From assembly GCF_026627425.1 (NCBI RefSeq), contig NZ_JAPNLH010000009.1:106398-170397 (forward strand): a stretch of DNA of 64,000 nt, written 5' to 3'. The number at the start of each line of letters is the position of its first letter. The first letter of the stretch is position 1. This document shows, one piece after another, positions 7,526 to 16,295 of this stretch. Source of the DNA: Arthrobacter endolithicus. Its GTDB lineage: Bacteria > Actinomycetota > Actinomycetes > Actinomycetales > Micrococcaceae. A program made the translations under genes and the position numbers. The notes under the pieces are model-generated. The model made no database searches. It was not told where the DNA came from and worked only from the letters and a program-made list of their open reading frames with translations.

Positions 7526-10294
7526 GTGAGCGAAACTACCAAAACGGCCCCTGAAGCAACCGCACTGCCTGCAGTATCCGACGTGGCACCGGTGGCCATT
7601 CCTGCCGGTTCAGATCCGGGCCGTCTGCTGGTCATTGACGGCCATTCCATGGCCTTCCGGGCGTTTTATGCCCTTCCACCCGAGAACTTCTCGACGGACA
7701 CCGGCCAGCATACCAACGCCGTCTATGGATTCACCTCAATGCTGCTGACCATGATCCGCCAGCACAAACCGACGCACGTGGTCGTCGCCTTTGATCTGGA
7801 CACGCCCACCTTCCGGTCGGTCGAGTACACCGAATACAAAGCCGGCCGTTCCAAGACGCCGCAGGAATTCCACGGCCAGGTCGACCTCATCATCAAGGTG
7901 ATGGACGCCATGCGGATTCCCACCATCTCCCTGGATGGCTATGAGGCGGATGATATCATTGCCACCTTGGCGGCACAGGGAGAGGCTGCCGCGTGGGATG
8001 TTCTGGTCGTCTCGGGGGACCGGGACGCGTTCCAGCTCATCACGGACAAGGTCTCCGTGCTCTATCCGAAAAAAGGTATTTCCGACATCCCGCCGATGGA
8101 CGCCGCAGCCGTCGAGGCAAAGTATTTTGTCCGGCCGGACAGGTATTCCGATCTTGCAGCACTGGTGGGGGAGAGTGCGGACAATCTGCCGGGCGTACCC
8201 GGCGTCGGGCCGAAGACGGCGGCCAAGTGGATAAACCTGTACGGCGGCCTGGACGGCATTCTGGCGAACATCGGGTCCATCGGCGGCAAAGTCGGTGCTG
8301 CGCTGCGTGAACATGAGGAAAGCGTCAAGCGTAACCGCCGGTTGAACCACCTGCTGCGCGATCTTCAGTTGCCGGTGCAGCTGGAGGCGATGGTGCTGCA
8401 GCGTCCGGACCGCGGCGACATCGAGGAGCTCTTTGATGCGTTGCAGTTCAACACTTTGCGTAAACGGCTCTTTGATCTTTTCGAGGACGAGGCGGAAGTC
8501 GTCGAGAACGATGGCCACACGCCTCCGGTGCACAGCACACTGCGCAGAGCCGCCGAGCTGACCGCGTGGTTCACCGCGACAAACGAATCCACCGTCGGGC
8601 TGGCCTTGGTCAGTGAGAGCGCAGCTGCGGGGCTTAGCGCCGTCGGGCCTGACGTCGTCGGCCTGGCGTTTTGCACCAACAGTTCGGCGGCCTACGTCGG
8701 GTTAGCCGACCTGGACGCCGCCGCTGATGCCACTCTTGGCCAGTGGCTGGGGAGCCGGGACGCACCCAAGGCCGTTCATGATTTCAAGTCCGCGTACAAG
8801 GCGCTGTCCGCACGAGGACACGAACTTGCCGGCGTTGTCGATGACACTGCACTCTCCGCCTACCTGATCCAGCCGGACCGGCGCAGCTACGATCTGGCCG
8901 ACCTGAGTGAAGTCCATCTGAAAATCACGGTGGGCGCGTCGGCTGCCGATGCCGGCGGCCAGCTGGAGCTGGGGCTGGAGGATACGACGGCGGCGGATGC
9001 CGTGCTGAAGGCGTACGTGACGCTTCAGCTTAGCGAGCACTTTGTCGGCCAGCTGCTGGAGCGCGGGGCCAACAAGCTCCTGGGCGAACTTGAGCTTCCG
9101 CTGGCGAAGGTGCTGGCCGGAATGGAGATGACCGGAATAGCGGTATCGTCCCCGAAGCTGGACCGGCTGCTGGCCGACTTCAGCGCCACCATCAGCGCCG
9201 CTCAGGCCGCTGCCTTCGAGGCGATTGGCCACGAGGTTAATCTTGGCTCGCCGAAGCAGCTGCAGACCGTGCTGTTCGATGAGCTGGGCATGCCGAAAAC
9301 AAAAAAGATCAAGACGGGGTTCTCCACGGATGCCGATGCCTTGGCGGATTTGGCAGTGAAGACCGGGCATCCCTTCCTGCTCCAGCTCCAGGCATACCGT
9401 GACGCGTCGAAACTGCGGCAAACGGTGGAGGGCCTGAACAAGGCAACCGCCGAGGACGGCCGCGTCCACACCACGTACGCGCAGAATGTGGCCGCAACCG
9501 GGCGGCTGTCCTCCACAAATCCGAATCTGCAGAACATTCCGATCAGAAGTGAAGAAGGCCGCCGCATCCGCGAGGTATTCGTTGTGGGGGATGGATACGA
9601 AACGCTGCTGACGGCGGATTATTCGCAGATTGAAATGCGGATCATGGCCCATCTCTCGGGAGACCAAAGTTTGATTCAAGCGTTCCGTGAGGGTGAGGAC
9701 CTGCACCGGTTCGTGGGCTCGCACGTCTTCCACGTCGCCACCGAGGACGTCACCAGCGCTATGCGTTCGAAGGTCAAGGCGATGTCCTATGGTCTGGTCT
9801 ACGGGCTGAGTTCGTTCGGGCTATCCAAGCAGCTGAGTATTTCGGTGGACGAGGCGCGCACGCTCATGAAGGACTACTTCGACCGCTTCGGTGCCGTACG
9901 GGATTACCTTCGCGGCGTGGTCGAGCAGGCCAGGAGCGACGGGTTTACTGCCACCATCGAGGGCCGTCGCCGTTACCTGCCGGATCTCTCCAGCGATCAC
10001 CGGCAGCTGCGGGAAATGGCGGAACGGGCCGCGCTTAATGCGCCCATTCAGGGCTCGGCTGCGGACATCATCAAGAAAGCCATGCTGGGCGTTGATGCTG
10101 CGCTGCGGGCACAACGGCTGTCCTCCCGTATGCTGCTGCAGGTTCACGATGAGTTGGTGCTGGAGGTCGCGCCGGGCGAGCGCGAGGCGGTAGAGGAGCT
10201 GGTGGTGGCCCAGATGGGCCAGGCGGCAGAACTTTCCGTGCCGCTGGATGTCCAGATCGGCGTCGGGGCGAGCTGGCATGAGGCCGGGCACTAA
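7526..10294 (+). CDS. polA: DNA polymerase I
   Basis: About 922 residues. The N-terminal 5'-nuclease domain begins LLVIDGHSMAFRAFYALP and includes YEADDIIATLA and VSGDRDAFQLI; the helix-hairpin-helix is GVPGVGPKTAAKWI. The C-terminal polymerase domain has motif A (DYSQIEMRIMAHLSGD), motif B (RSKVKAMSYGLVYGLSSFG) and motif C (QVHDELVLE). The middle region lacks the DxE of an active 3'-5' exonuclease (STVGLALVSES where it should be), so proofreading is probably absent, as in mycobacterial and Taq enzymes. It fills gaps in excision repair and replaces Okazaki primers. The frame is open from 7439; GTG 7526 is preferred because a TAGGCT box lies seven bases upstream. ATG 7508 is the alternative. 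The 3' end overlaps the convergent fetB-like gene by four bases. Confidence 0.96.
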   Translation: MSETTKTAPEATALPAVSDVAPVAIPAGSDPGRLLVIDGHSMAFRAFYALPPENFSTDTGQHTNAVYGFTSMLLTMIRQHKPTHVVVAFDLDTPTFRSVEYTEYKAGRSKTPQEFHGQVDLIIKVMDAMRIPTISLDGYEADDIIATLAAQGEAAAWDVLVVSGDRDAFQLITDKVSVLYPKKGISDIPPMDAAAVEAKYFVRPDRYSDLAALVGESADNLPGVPGVGPKTAAKWINLYGGLDGILANIGSIGGKVGAALREHEESVKRNRRLNHLLRDLQLPVQLEAMVLQRPDRGDIEELFDALQFNTLRKRLFDLFEDEAEVVENDGHTPPVHSTLRRAAELTAWFTATNESTVGLALVSESAAAGLSAVGPDVVGLAFCTNSSAAYVGLADLDAAADATLGQWLGSRDAPKAVHDFKSAYKALSARGHELAGVVDDTALSAYLIQPDRRSYDLADLSEVHLKITVGASAADAGGQLELGLEDTTAADAVLKAYVTLQLSEHFVGQLLERGANKLLGELELPLAKVLAGMEMTGIAVSSPKLDRLLADFSATISAAQAAAFEAIGHEVNLGSPKQLQTVLFDELGMPKTKKIKTGFSTDADALADLAVKTGHPFLLQLQAYRDASKLRQTVEGLNKATAEDGRVHTTYAQNVAATGRLSSTNPNLQNIPIRSEEGRRIREVFVVGDGYETLLTADYSQIEMRIMAHLSGDQSLIQAFREGEDLHRFVGSHVFHVATEDVTSAMRSKVKAMSYGLVYGLSSFGLSKQLSISVDEARTLMKDYFDRFGAVRDYLRGVVEQARSDGFTATIEGRRRYLPDLSSDHRQLREMAERAALNAPIQGSAADIIKKAMLGVDAALRAQRLSSRMLLQVHDELVLEVAPGEREAVEELVVAQMGQAAELSVPLDVQIGVGASWHEAGH

Positions 10295-11049
10295 CGCCCG
10301 GCAGCAGCATGCCGCCACGCGCCGTGGTTGCTCAGCAGCATGGTGACCCAGGCCGCCGAGGTGTTCACCAGCAACAAGGAAATGAGCACCAGCAGCTGAA
10401 TCAGGCCAGCGTCGAGGGGGCTGGCCCCGCCCAGAATAAGACCGACGAAGGCACCCGGCAGCGTAACCAGGCCCGAGGTCCGCGTCTGGTCGATGCTGGG
10501 CAGTACGGCCTCGCCGGCCACCGGCTTGGCCACCATTGACCGGGCCTCAGACCAGAGGAAACCCAGGGCCACGCCGGCTTCCACCTCACCCCGGCGCGTG
10601 ATCAGCTCAGCTTCCACCCGGCGCCCCGCAAGTGTTGTGCTGGCCATCGCGCCGCCAATCTGCTGGCCCAGAACTGCTATGACGGCCAGCGCGTTCCACG
10701 GCAGGACCGAGCTGACAAACATAAGGGCCGCCGTAGGCAGCACACCTGCGGCTATCGGGATGCCGGCGAGCCACCACCGCCCCGTTGGCGCAACGCGGTG
10801 CCCGGACGTCCAGACCGACACTGCAAACATCAGCGCCACAAACGCCAGGGCGAGCCCGGGATGCCCGGCCAGCCGGGAAATCAGCAGCGCCACGACGGCG
10901 AGTTGAACGAGTGCCCGCAGACCGGCAATGATCACTTCCGAGGCGCGGCGCTCCAGTGCGGCACGCCACACCGTTGCGGCGAGAGCCAACAACAGGGCCA
11001 GCAGAACCCAGCTCGCCGGCCCGGTGTTCAGCAGAGTTGAATTGTCCAC
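10291..11049 (-). CDS. fetB: FetB/YbbM-family (UPF0014) membrane permease
   Basis: The 252-residue protein is mostly membrane segments and has the UPF0014 core (RALVQLAVVALLI, VLGQQIGGAMASTTLAG, LPGAFVGLILGGASPLDAG). E. coli FetB is the permease of an iron exporter that needs the ATPase FetA. No ATPase gene adjoins this one: it sits alone between polA (convergent, four-base overlap) and a divergent acetyltransferase gene. Its partner must be elsewhere or it works differently. The start is GTG 11049; a GATAAT sequence seven bases upstream on its strand suggests it may be leaderless. Confidence 0.82.
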   Translation of the reverse strand: MDNSTLLNTGPASWVLLALLLALAATVWRAALERRASEVIIAGLRALVQLAVVALLISRLAGHPGLALAFVALMFAVSVWTSGHRVAPTGRWWLAGIPIAAGVLPTAALMFVSSVLPWNALAVIAVLGQQIGGAMASTTLAGRRVEAELITRRGEVEAGVALGFLWSEARSMVAKPVAGEAVLPSIDQTRTSGLVTLPGAFVGLILGGASPLDAGLIQLLVLISLLLVNTSAAWVTMLLSNHGAWRHAAAGR

Positions 11050-11105
11050 GAAGTGAATTATCCCTGCTGGCGGGAGAGGATCAGACTGATCTACGCTGGG
11101 AAACT

Positions 11106-12422
11106 GTGACGATCATTGTGGAACCCACCGACGACTTTCCCTACGAGATCCGCAGCTTCCCGGCAAAGTTTGCCGCCGGCGGTGCCGATCCGGCGTCGAG
11201 GAAATGGGAGGAAGCCGTCGACTTTGGCTTTCATGGCAGCGCACCGGAAGACTCGGACATCGAAAAATCCCTGATTTCCGAGGAAAAAGACGGGCGGGTC
11301 CACACCGGCGCTTATGCGGCGTCAGCGCCGCACGGAGCCTGGGACGCCGCCTACCCGGTGGCCACCTATGCGAGCTACCGCAAGACCCTCAATGTAGGAG
11401 CAGGCAAGCTGCTGCCGGCGCATTTGATCAGCGCTGTGACGGTCCGGCCCACACACCGGCGGCGTGGACTGTTGCGTGCCATGATCACCGAAGACCTTCG
11501 CCGTGCCAAAGCCGATGGGCTGGCGATCGCCGCGTTGACGGCGTCAGAGGCCACCATTTATGGTCGCTTCGGATTTGGCGCGGCCACGCACGCCGCCACC
11601 ATCGAGGTGGACAGCGGCCACGGTTTTGCGCTCAAGGCTGCCCGGCTGGGCCGCGGATTTGTAGAGATCGCGGAGCCGGGCGAATTGCGGGGGCTGGAGC
11701 CCGGCCTTTTTGACCGTGTCCACGCCCGCACCTTCGGATCGATCGGCCGGCAGGACTCCTACCGCCACCGGGTGTCCGGCTACTGGAATTTCGGCAAACC
11801 CGGCCGGGACAGGACCGTGCGGGCGGCGTTGTATTACGCCGCGGACGGAACGTGCCAGGGCTATGTTTCCTACCGGGTGCAAGAGAGTGAAACGCCGCCC
11901 ACCCTGAAGGTGATAGATCTGTTGGCTACCGACAGCGACGCCCACCTGGCCCTGTGGCACTTCCTGGGGTCCGTGGACCTGGTGCAGCGGATCCGCAGGG
12001 AGGGCGTTCCATTGGCCGATCCGCTGCCCTGGGCGCTGGCGGACAAGCGCCGGTACCAGGTCAAGGAGGTGGAGGATCATCTGTGGCTTCGGATCCTTGA
12101 CACGGTGGCGGCTCTGCAGGCCCGGCACTACTGGCTGGACGGCACCGTGACGTTTAGGGTGACGGACGCACTGGGTTTCGCCGGCGGTGTTTTCCGGCTG
12201 CACACGCTCGACGGCGTCGGAACCGTCACCCAGCTGGCCGCGAGTGAACCGGCGGACCTGGAGTTGGGCGCGGCGGAGCTGGCGCAACTGTATCTGGCCG
12301 GAGTCGGCGCACAGACGCTGCTGGCGGCCGGTACGGTCCGCGAGCTGCGCACCGGCGGGGCCGCCGCCGTCGACGCCGTATTTGCGGCACCCGTACCCGC
12401 GCACTCCCTGACAGACTTCTAG
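11106..12422 (+). CDS. Eis-like GNAT N-acetyltransferase with SCP2-like C-terminal domain
   Basis: About 438 residues, matching the Eis architecture of two GNAT-fold halves followed by a sterol-carrier-like domain. The acetyl-CoA loop is seen in AVTVRPTHRRRGLLRAMI (R/QxxGxG-like), followed by LTASEATIYGRFGFG, a characteristic Eis segment. The C-terminal part (VTFRVTDALGFAGGVFRL to the end) is the SCP2-like domain that supplies the terminal carboxylate. Mycobacterial Eis acetylates aminoglycosides and peptides; the substrate here is not known. The frame is open from 10956, but GTG 11106 fits the family N-terminus, and TACGCT at 11092-11097 could be its -10 box. It is divergent from the fetB-like gene. 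Confidence 0.85.
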   Translation: MTIIVEPTDDFPYEIRSFPAKFAAGGADPASRKWEEAVDFGFHGSAPEDSDIEKSLISEEKDGRVHTGAYAASAPHGAWDAAYPVATYASYRKTLNVGAGKLLPAHLISAVTVRPTHRRRGLLRAMITEDLRRAKADGLAIAALTASEATIYGRFGFGAATHAATIEVDSGHGFALKAARLGRGFVEIAEPGELRGLEPGLFDRVHARTFGSIGRQDSYRHRVSGYWNFGKPGRDRTVRAALYYAADGTCQGYVSYRVQESETPPTLKVIDLLATDSDAHLALWHFLGSVDLVQRIRREGVPLADPLPWALADKRRYQVKEVEDHLWLRILDTVAALQARHYWLDGTVTFRVTDALGFAGGVFRLHTLDGVGTVTQLAASEPADLELGAAELAQLYLAGVGAQTLLAAGTVRELRTGGAAAVDAVFAAPVPAHSLTDF

Positions 12423-12454
12423 ACCGGGCGTGACCTGACGCGGTCGTCCGTTTT

Positions 12455-12483
12455 TTGCGATCGATTGGCGAAGTGACTAGACT
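12455..12483 (+). promoter_or_regulatory. Probable sigma-A promoter of rpsA
   Basis: TTGCGA at 12455-12460 and TAGACT at 12478-12483 are separated by exactly 17 bases, a good match to a housekeeping promoter. Transcription would begin near 12490 and give a leader of about 150 nt before the rpsA ATG. Confidence 0.65.
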
Positions 12484-12510
12484 CAAAAGGCGCGTAATGC
12501 GCGAATTGCC

Positions 12511-12554
12511 TTGTGCAGTCAGTGTTTGACTGCACACACCATGTCACTGCACAA
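12511..12554 (+). promoter_or_regulatory. rpsA leader element with two mutually exclusive hairpins
   Basis: TGTGCAGTCA at 12512-12521 pairs perfectly with TGACTGCACA at 12527-12536 around a 5-nt loop. The 5' arm can instead pair with ACTGCACAA at 12546-12554, to which 12511-12519 is exactly complementary. ACTGCACA therefore occurs twice as a direct repeat. No T-run follows either hairpin, so this is not a simple terminator. A role in autogenous control by S1 is inference. Confidence 0.6.
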
Positions 12555-12640
12555 TCCATAATCCGGAGTCATCAGGCGCCGCCGAAGCGTCGCCGCGTGA
12601 GTCTGGCTCAATTTACTATCCACAACGGAGCCCCTACTAC

Positions 12641-14125
12641 ATGACCATCACGACCCCCGAGAAGACCAGCACCCCCGTTGTCGCCATTAACGACATCGGT
12701 TCGGCTGAGGACTTCCTCGCAGCTGTTGACGCCACCATCAAGTACTTCAACGACGGAGATCTTGTTGAAGGTACCGTCGTCAAGGTTGACCGCGACGAAG
12801 TCCTGCTCGACATCGGTTACAAGACCGAAGGCGTCATTCCTTCCCGCGAACTGTCCATCAAGCACGATGTTGATCCCGGAGACGTTGTTTCCGTTGGCGA
12901 TCTCGTCGAAGCCCTGGTTCTGACCAAGGAAGACAAAGAAGGACGCCTGATCCTCTCCAAGAAGCGCGCGCAGTACGAGCGCGCCTGGGGAGACATCGAG
13001 AAGGTCAAGGAAGAAGACGGCGTCGTTACCGGTACCGTTATCGAGGTTGTCAAGGGTGGACTTATCCTCGACATCGGCCTGCGCGGCTTCCTGCCCGCTT
13101 CCCTGGTCGAGATGCGCCGCGTCCGCGACTTGGCTCCGTACATTGGTCAGAAGATCGAAGCCAAAATCATCGAGCTGGACAAGAACCGCAACAATGTGGT
13201 CCTGTCCCGCCGTGCCTGGCTCGAGCAGACCCAGTCCGAGGTTCGTTCCACGTTCCTCAACAAGCTGGAAAAGGGTCAGGTCCGTCCCGGCGTCGTTTCC
13301 TCCATCGTCAACTTCGGTGCCTTCGTGGACCTGGGCGGCGTAGACGGTCTGGTACACGTTTCGGAACTGTCCTGGAAGCACATCGACCACCCGTCCGAGG
13401 TCGTCGAAGTCGGCCAGGAAGTCACTGTCGAGGTGCTCGAAGTGGATCTGGACCGCGAGCGTGTTTCGCTCTCGCTCAAGGCTACGCAGGAAGATCCGTG
13501 GCAGACCTTCGCCCGGACGCACGCTCTGGGTCAGGTTGTCCCCGGTAAGGTCACCAAGCTTGTTCCGTTCGGCGCGTTTGTCCGCGTTGAAGACGGCATC
13601 GAGGGCCTGGTGCACATCTCCGAGCTGGCCGTGCGCCACGTGGAGCTGGCCGAGCAGGTTGTCTCCGTGGGCGACGAGCTGTTCGTCAAGGTCATCGACA
13701 TCGACCTGGAGCGTCGTCGGATTTCGCTCTCACTCAAGCAGGCCAACGACGGCGTCGACGCCGACAGCACCGAGTTCGACCCGGCACTGTACGGCATGGC
13801 GGCCGAGTACGACGAAGAGGGCAACTACAAGTACCCGGAGGGCTTCGACCCGGAGTCCAACGAGTGGCTGGAGGGCTACGAGACGCAGCGCGCCGTGTGG
13901 GAGCAGCAGTACGCTGATGCCCAGGCCCGCTGGGAAGCGCACAAGAAGCAGGTTGTCCAGCACGCCGCCGACGATGTCGCAGCTGCCATGACCACCAGCG
14001 AAAGCGATTCCGGCTCGTCCTCGTCCAGCTACTCCTCGGAGCCGGTAGCTACCGATTCGGGTGCCGGCACGCTGGCCTCCGATGAGGCACTCGCGGCTCT
14101 GCGCGAAAAGCTCACCGGCAACTAG
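12641..14125 (+). CDS. rpsA: 30S ribosomal protein S1
   Basis: At 494 residues it has the actinobacterial length. Four S1 RNA-binding domains follow one another, at about residues 34-105, 122-190, 207-277 and 292-364; repeats such as GAFVDLGGVDGLVHVSEL and GAFVRVEDGIEGLVHISEL show the pattern. A less conserved acidic and Ser-rich tail (about 375-494) follows, ending DEALAALREKLTGN. S1 binds mRNA on the 30S subunit and helps initiate translation on leaders that need it. ATG 12641 follows a long leader containing a promoter and alternative hairpins. Codon use is strongly biased to C/G-ending codons with GAA and AAG, as expected of a highly expressed gene. A strong terminator follows. Confidence 0.97.
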   Translation: MTITTPEKTSTPVVAINDIGSAEDFLAAVDATIKYFNDGDLVEGTVVKVDRDEVLLDIGYKTEGVIPSRELSIKHDVDPGDVVSVGDLVEALVLTKEDKEGRLILSKKRAQYERAWGDIEKVKEEDGVVTGTVIEVVKGGLILDIGLRGFLPASLVEMRRVRDLAPYIGQKIEAKIIELDKNRNNVVLSRRAWLEQTQSEVRSTFLNKLEKGQVRPGVVSSIVNFGAFVDLGGVDGLVHVSELSWKHIDHPSEVVEVGQEVTVEVLEVDLDRERVSLSLKATQEDPWQTFARTHALGQVVPGKVTKLVPFGAFVRVEDGIEGLVHISELAVRHVELAEQVVSVGDELFVKVIDIDLERRRISLSLKQANDGVDADSTEFDPALYGMAAEYDEEGNYKYPEGFDPESNEWLEGYETQRAVWEQQYADAQARWEAHKKQVVQHAADDVAAAMTTSESDSGSSSSSYSSEPVATDSGAGTLASDEALAALREKLTGN

Positions 14126-14195
14126 CGTGCACCGCTGGCCCTTCCGTGTCGACTCCGTCGCCACGTAGGGACCCGGCAGCGCTGCACTTGCACTG

Positions 14196-14229
14196 AGAGG
14201 ACCTCCGCCCGCGGGCGGGGGTCCTCTTT
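14196..14229 (+). terminator. Rho-independent terminator of rpsA
   Basis: AGAGGACC at 14196-14203 pairs with GGTCCTCT at 14220-14227; the intervening CCGCCCGCGGGCGG is itself self-complementary, giving a long GC-rich stem, followed by TTT. It lies about 70 bases after the rpsA stop. Confidence 0.85.
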
Positions 14230-14288
14230 GCATGCCGGATGGGGTCTACCCGGTTCAGGAGTTCGCGGGAACGCATGGCGGCATCGAT

Positions 14289-15011
14289 TCAGCTGACGTC
14301 TACCCATGTTGTGGTGCCGAAGGTCGGCTCTGCCGTGCCAGCAGACAACGCCGCGACGAGTTGCCGGGCGGCGGCGATGGCTTCTGGTGTGTCTTTCAGA
14401 GCCACTTCCAGCTGGACACCCGCGGGACCGTAATTGCTCCCGCGAAGCGTCATTCCAGCCGCGCGTAGCCCATGCTCCAGCCGGCCTGCTTCGGCGTGGA
14501 TGACGGTCACGGTGAACAGACGTAGCCGTTGTCGGCGTACCAGAACGGCGGCGTCCAGCGCCAGGGAAACGGACGATGAGTACGCCCGGACCAGGCCGCC
14601 GGCGCCGAGCAACACCCCGCCAAAATACCTGACGACGACGGCACACACGTCACTGAGGTCAGCGGCGGCGCCGCTGGCGCCCGTCCTGCGGGCTGCATGC
14701 CTGCGCAGCACCTCAAGCATCGGCGCGCCGGCAGTTCCGGACGGCTCGCCGTCGTCGTGAGCGCGCTGAATGTTCCGGTCCGGACCCAATATCAGCGCCG
14801 AACAATGGTGGCGGGCGTCGCGGAATTCCCTGCGCACGGAGCCCAGCACGTCAGCGGCCGCTTCTTCGGTCCCGACGCGGCGTAGCACAGTGATGAAGCG
14901 GGAGCGTTTGATTTCGAGTTCATGCCGGAATTCCCTGCCCGCGACGGGAACAGTGTATTCCGCCACTGCGCCCGTACCGTCGAACGGCTGCGCACTGGCG
15001 GGAAGGCTCAC
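14289..15011 (-). CDS. yigZ: YigZ/IMPACT-family protein
   Basis: The 240-residue protein has the IMPACT N-terminal domain with the signature DGEPSGTAGAPMLEVL and VVRYFGGVLLGAGGLVRAYSS, and a smaller C-terminal DUF1949-type domain. The family is widespread; the eukaryotic IMPACT modulates Gcn2, while the bacterial role is not established. Translation starts at GTG 15011 with no ribosome site; a TAAGCT box on its strand six bases upstream suggests a leaderless transcript. Its promoter overlaps that of the divergent coaE gene. Confidence 0.88.
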   Translation of the reverse strand: MSLPASAQPFDGTGAVAEYTVPVAGREFRHELEIKRSRFITVLRRVGTEEAAADVLGSVRREFRDARHHCSALILGPDRNIQRAHDDGEPSGTAGAPMLEVLRRHAARRTGASGAAADLSDVCAVVVRYFGGVLLGAGGLVRAYSSSVSLALDAAVLVRRQRLRLFTVTVIHAEAGRLEHGLRAAGMTLRGSNYGPAGVQLEVALKDTPEAIAAARQLVAALSAGTAEPTFGTTTWVDVS

Positions 15012-15017
15012 CGGATC

Positions 15018-15027
15018 AGCTTAGTGT
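15018..15027. promoter_or_regulatory. Overlapping divergent -10 boxes for yigZ (minus) and coaE (plus)
   Basis: On the minus strand TAAGCT (15023-15018) lies six bases before the yigZ GTG. On the plus strand TAGTGT (15022-15027) lies six bases before the coaE ATG. The two -10 elements share positions 15022-15023, so polymerase bound at one should block the other. Both transcripts would begin at the start codon. Confidence 0.6.
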
Positions 15028-15033
15028 GTAGGT

Positions 15034-16266
15034 ATGCTCAAAATAGGCCTGACCGGCGGGATTGCCAGCGGAAAGTCACTGTCGGCACGGTATCTGCAAA
15101 GTCTTGGTGCAGTCCTGATCGATGCGGATGAGCTGGCCCGAGCGGTGGTGGCGCCGGGCAGCAAGGGTCTGGCGGCGGTGGTGCAGCGGTTTGGTCCAGG
15201 GGTTCTTGGGCCAGACGGTGCGCTCTACCGGGCAGCGCTGGGAGCGCTGATTTTTGCCGATTCCTCAGAGCGCGATGCCTTGAACGCCATCATCCATCCG
15301 CTGGTCCGCGCCCGTGCCGCAGAATTAGTGCAGGCCGCCGCTGCGGACGACGATAATGCGGTCGTGGTGCAGGACATTCCCTTGCTGGTGGAGACGGGCC
15401 AGGGCAGCTCATTCCACCTGGTGCTGGTGGTGGATGCGCCGGTGGAACTGCAGATTGCGCGCATCGTGGCGCACCGCGGGCTCAACGAAGCGGATGCTGC
15501 GGCGCGGATTGCTGCGCAGGCCCCGCGCGGGGACCGGCTGGCCGCGGCCGACGCCGTCATCGATAACAGCGGGACCGTCGAAGGGACGCTTCGCCAGATG
15601 GATCGATTGTGGGAGCAACGGCTGCTGCCCTTCGTGGACAACCTAAGGCACGGCAGGGTAGCGGGACGGGCCGGACCGGCAGTATTGGTACCGCCGAATC
15701 CGCTATGGCAAACCCAAGCGGCCAGACTCTCCGCACGGATTGCCGCGGCCGCCCCGGGGGAGGTGCTGGCCGTGGACCACATTGGTTCCACCGCGGTGCC
15801 CGGCCTTCCCGCGAAGGATGTCCTGGATCTGCAGGTCCGGGTCCGTTCGCTGGCAGCGGCGGACCGGTTGGCTCCGGCTCTGGCTGCTGCCGGCTTTCCG
15901 CGGCTGCCCGGGGTCTTGCACGATACCCCGCATGCCCCGTTCCTTGATCTGGCGCAGTGGCAAAAGCGGTTGCATGCTTCTGCAGACCCGGGGCGCGCGG
16001 CGAATGTCCATGTCAGAGTGGAGGGATCCGCCGGCGCACTTTTCGCGCTGGCCTTTCGTGATTGGCTGCGGGCAGAGCCCGCGGCCTGTGCCGAGTATCT
16101 GAGCATCAAACGAGGTGCAGCAGCACAGCACAGTGCTGATCTGGGAACCGGCGGCTATGCCGTAGCGAAGGAACCGTGGTTCAGGGACGTTGCCTTCCCG
16201 GCAGTATCACGCTGGACAGCCGCTATGGAATGGACTCCGCCCTTGGACCACTTCCCGCTGCCGTAG
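15034..16266 (+). CDS. coaE: Dephospho-CoA kinase fused to a GrpB/UPF0157 domain
   Basis: The first 200 or so residues are dephospho-CoA kinase, which phosphorylates dephospho-CoA to coenzyme A: P-loop GLTGGIASGKS (residues 5-15), DADELARAVV, HPLVRARAAELV and the lid region. From about residue 220 a GrpB/UPF0157 nucleotidyltransferase-like domain follows (VLAVDHIGSTAVPGLPAKDVLDLQVRV). This fusion is a known actinobacterial arrangement; the C-terminal domain is thought to assist folding or stability in mycobacterial CoaE. ATG 15034 lies six bases after TAGTGT, so the mRNA is probably leaderless. A bidirectional terminator follows. Confidence 0.95.
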   Translation: MLKIGLTGGIASGKSLSARYLQSLGAVLIDADELARAVVAPGSKGLAAVVQRFGPGVLGPDGALYRAALGALIFADSSERDALNAIIHPLVRARAAELVQAAAADDDNAVVVQDIPLLVETGQGSSFHLVLVVDAPVELQIARIVAHRGLNEADAAARIAAQAPRGDRLAAADAVIDNSGTVEGTLRQMDRLWEQRLLPFVDNLRHGRVAGRAGPAVLVPPNPLWQTQAARLSARIAAAAPGEVLAVDHIGSTAVPGLPAKDVLDLQVRVRSLAAADRLAPALAAAGFPRLPGVLHDTPHAPFLDLAQWQKRLHASADPGRAANVHVRVEGSAGALFALAFRDWLRAEPAACAEYLSIKRGAAAQHSADLGTGGYAVAKEPWFRDVAFPAVSRWTAAMEWTPPLDHFPLP

Positions 16267-16295
16267 CGGGGTACGTGTCCACGTGTCCGAAGTTG

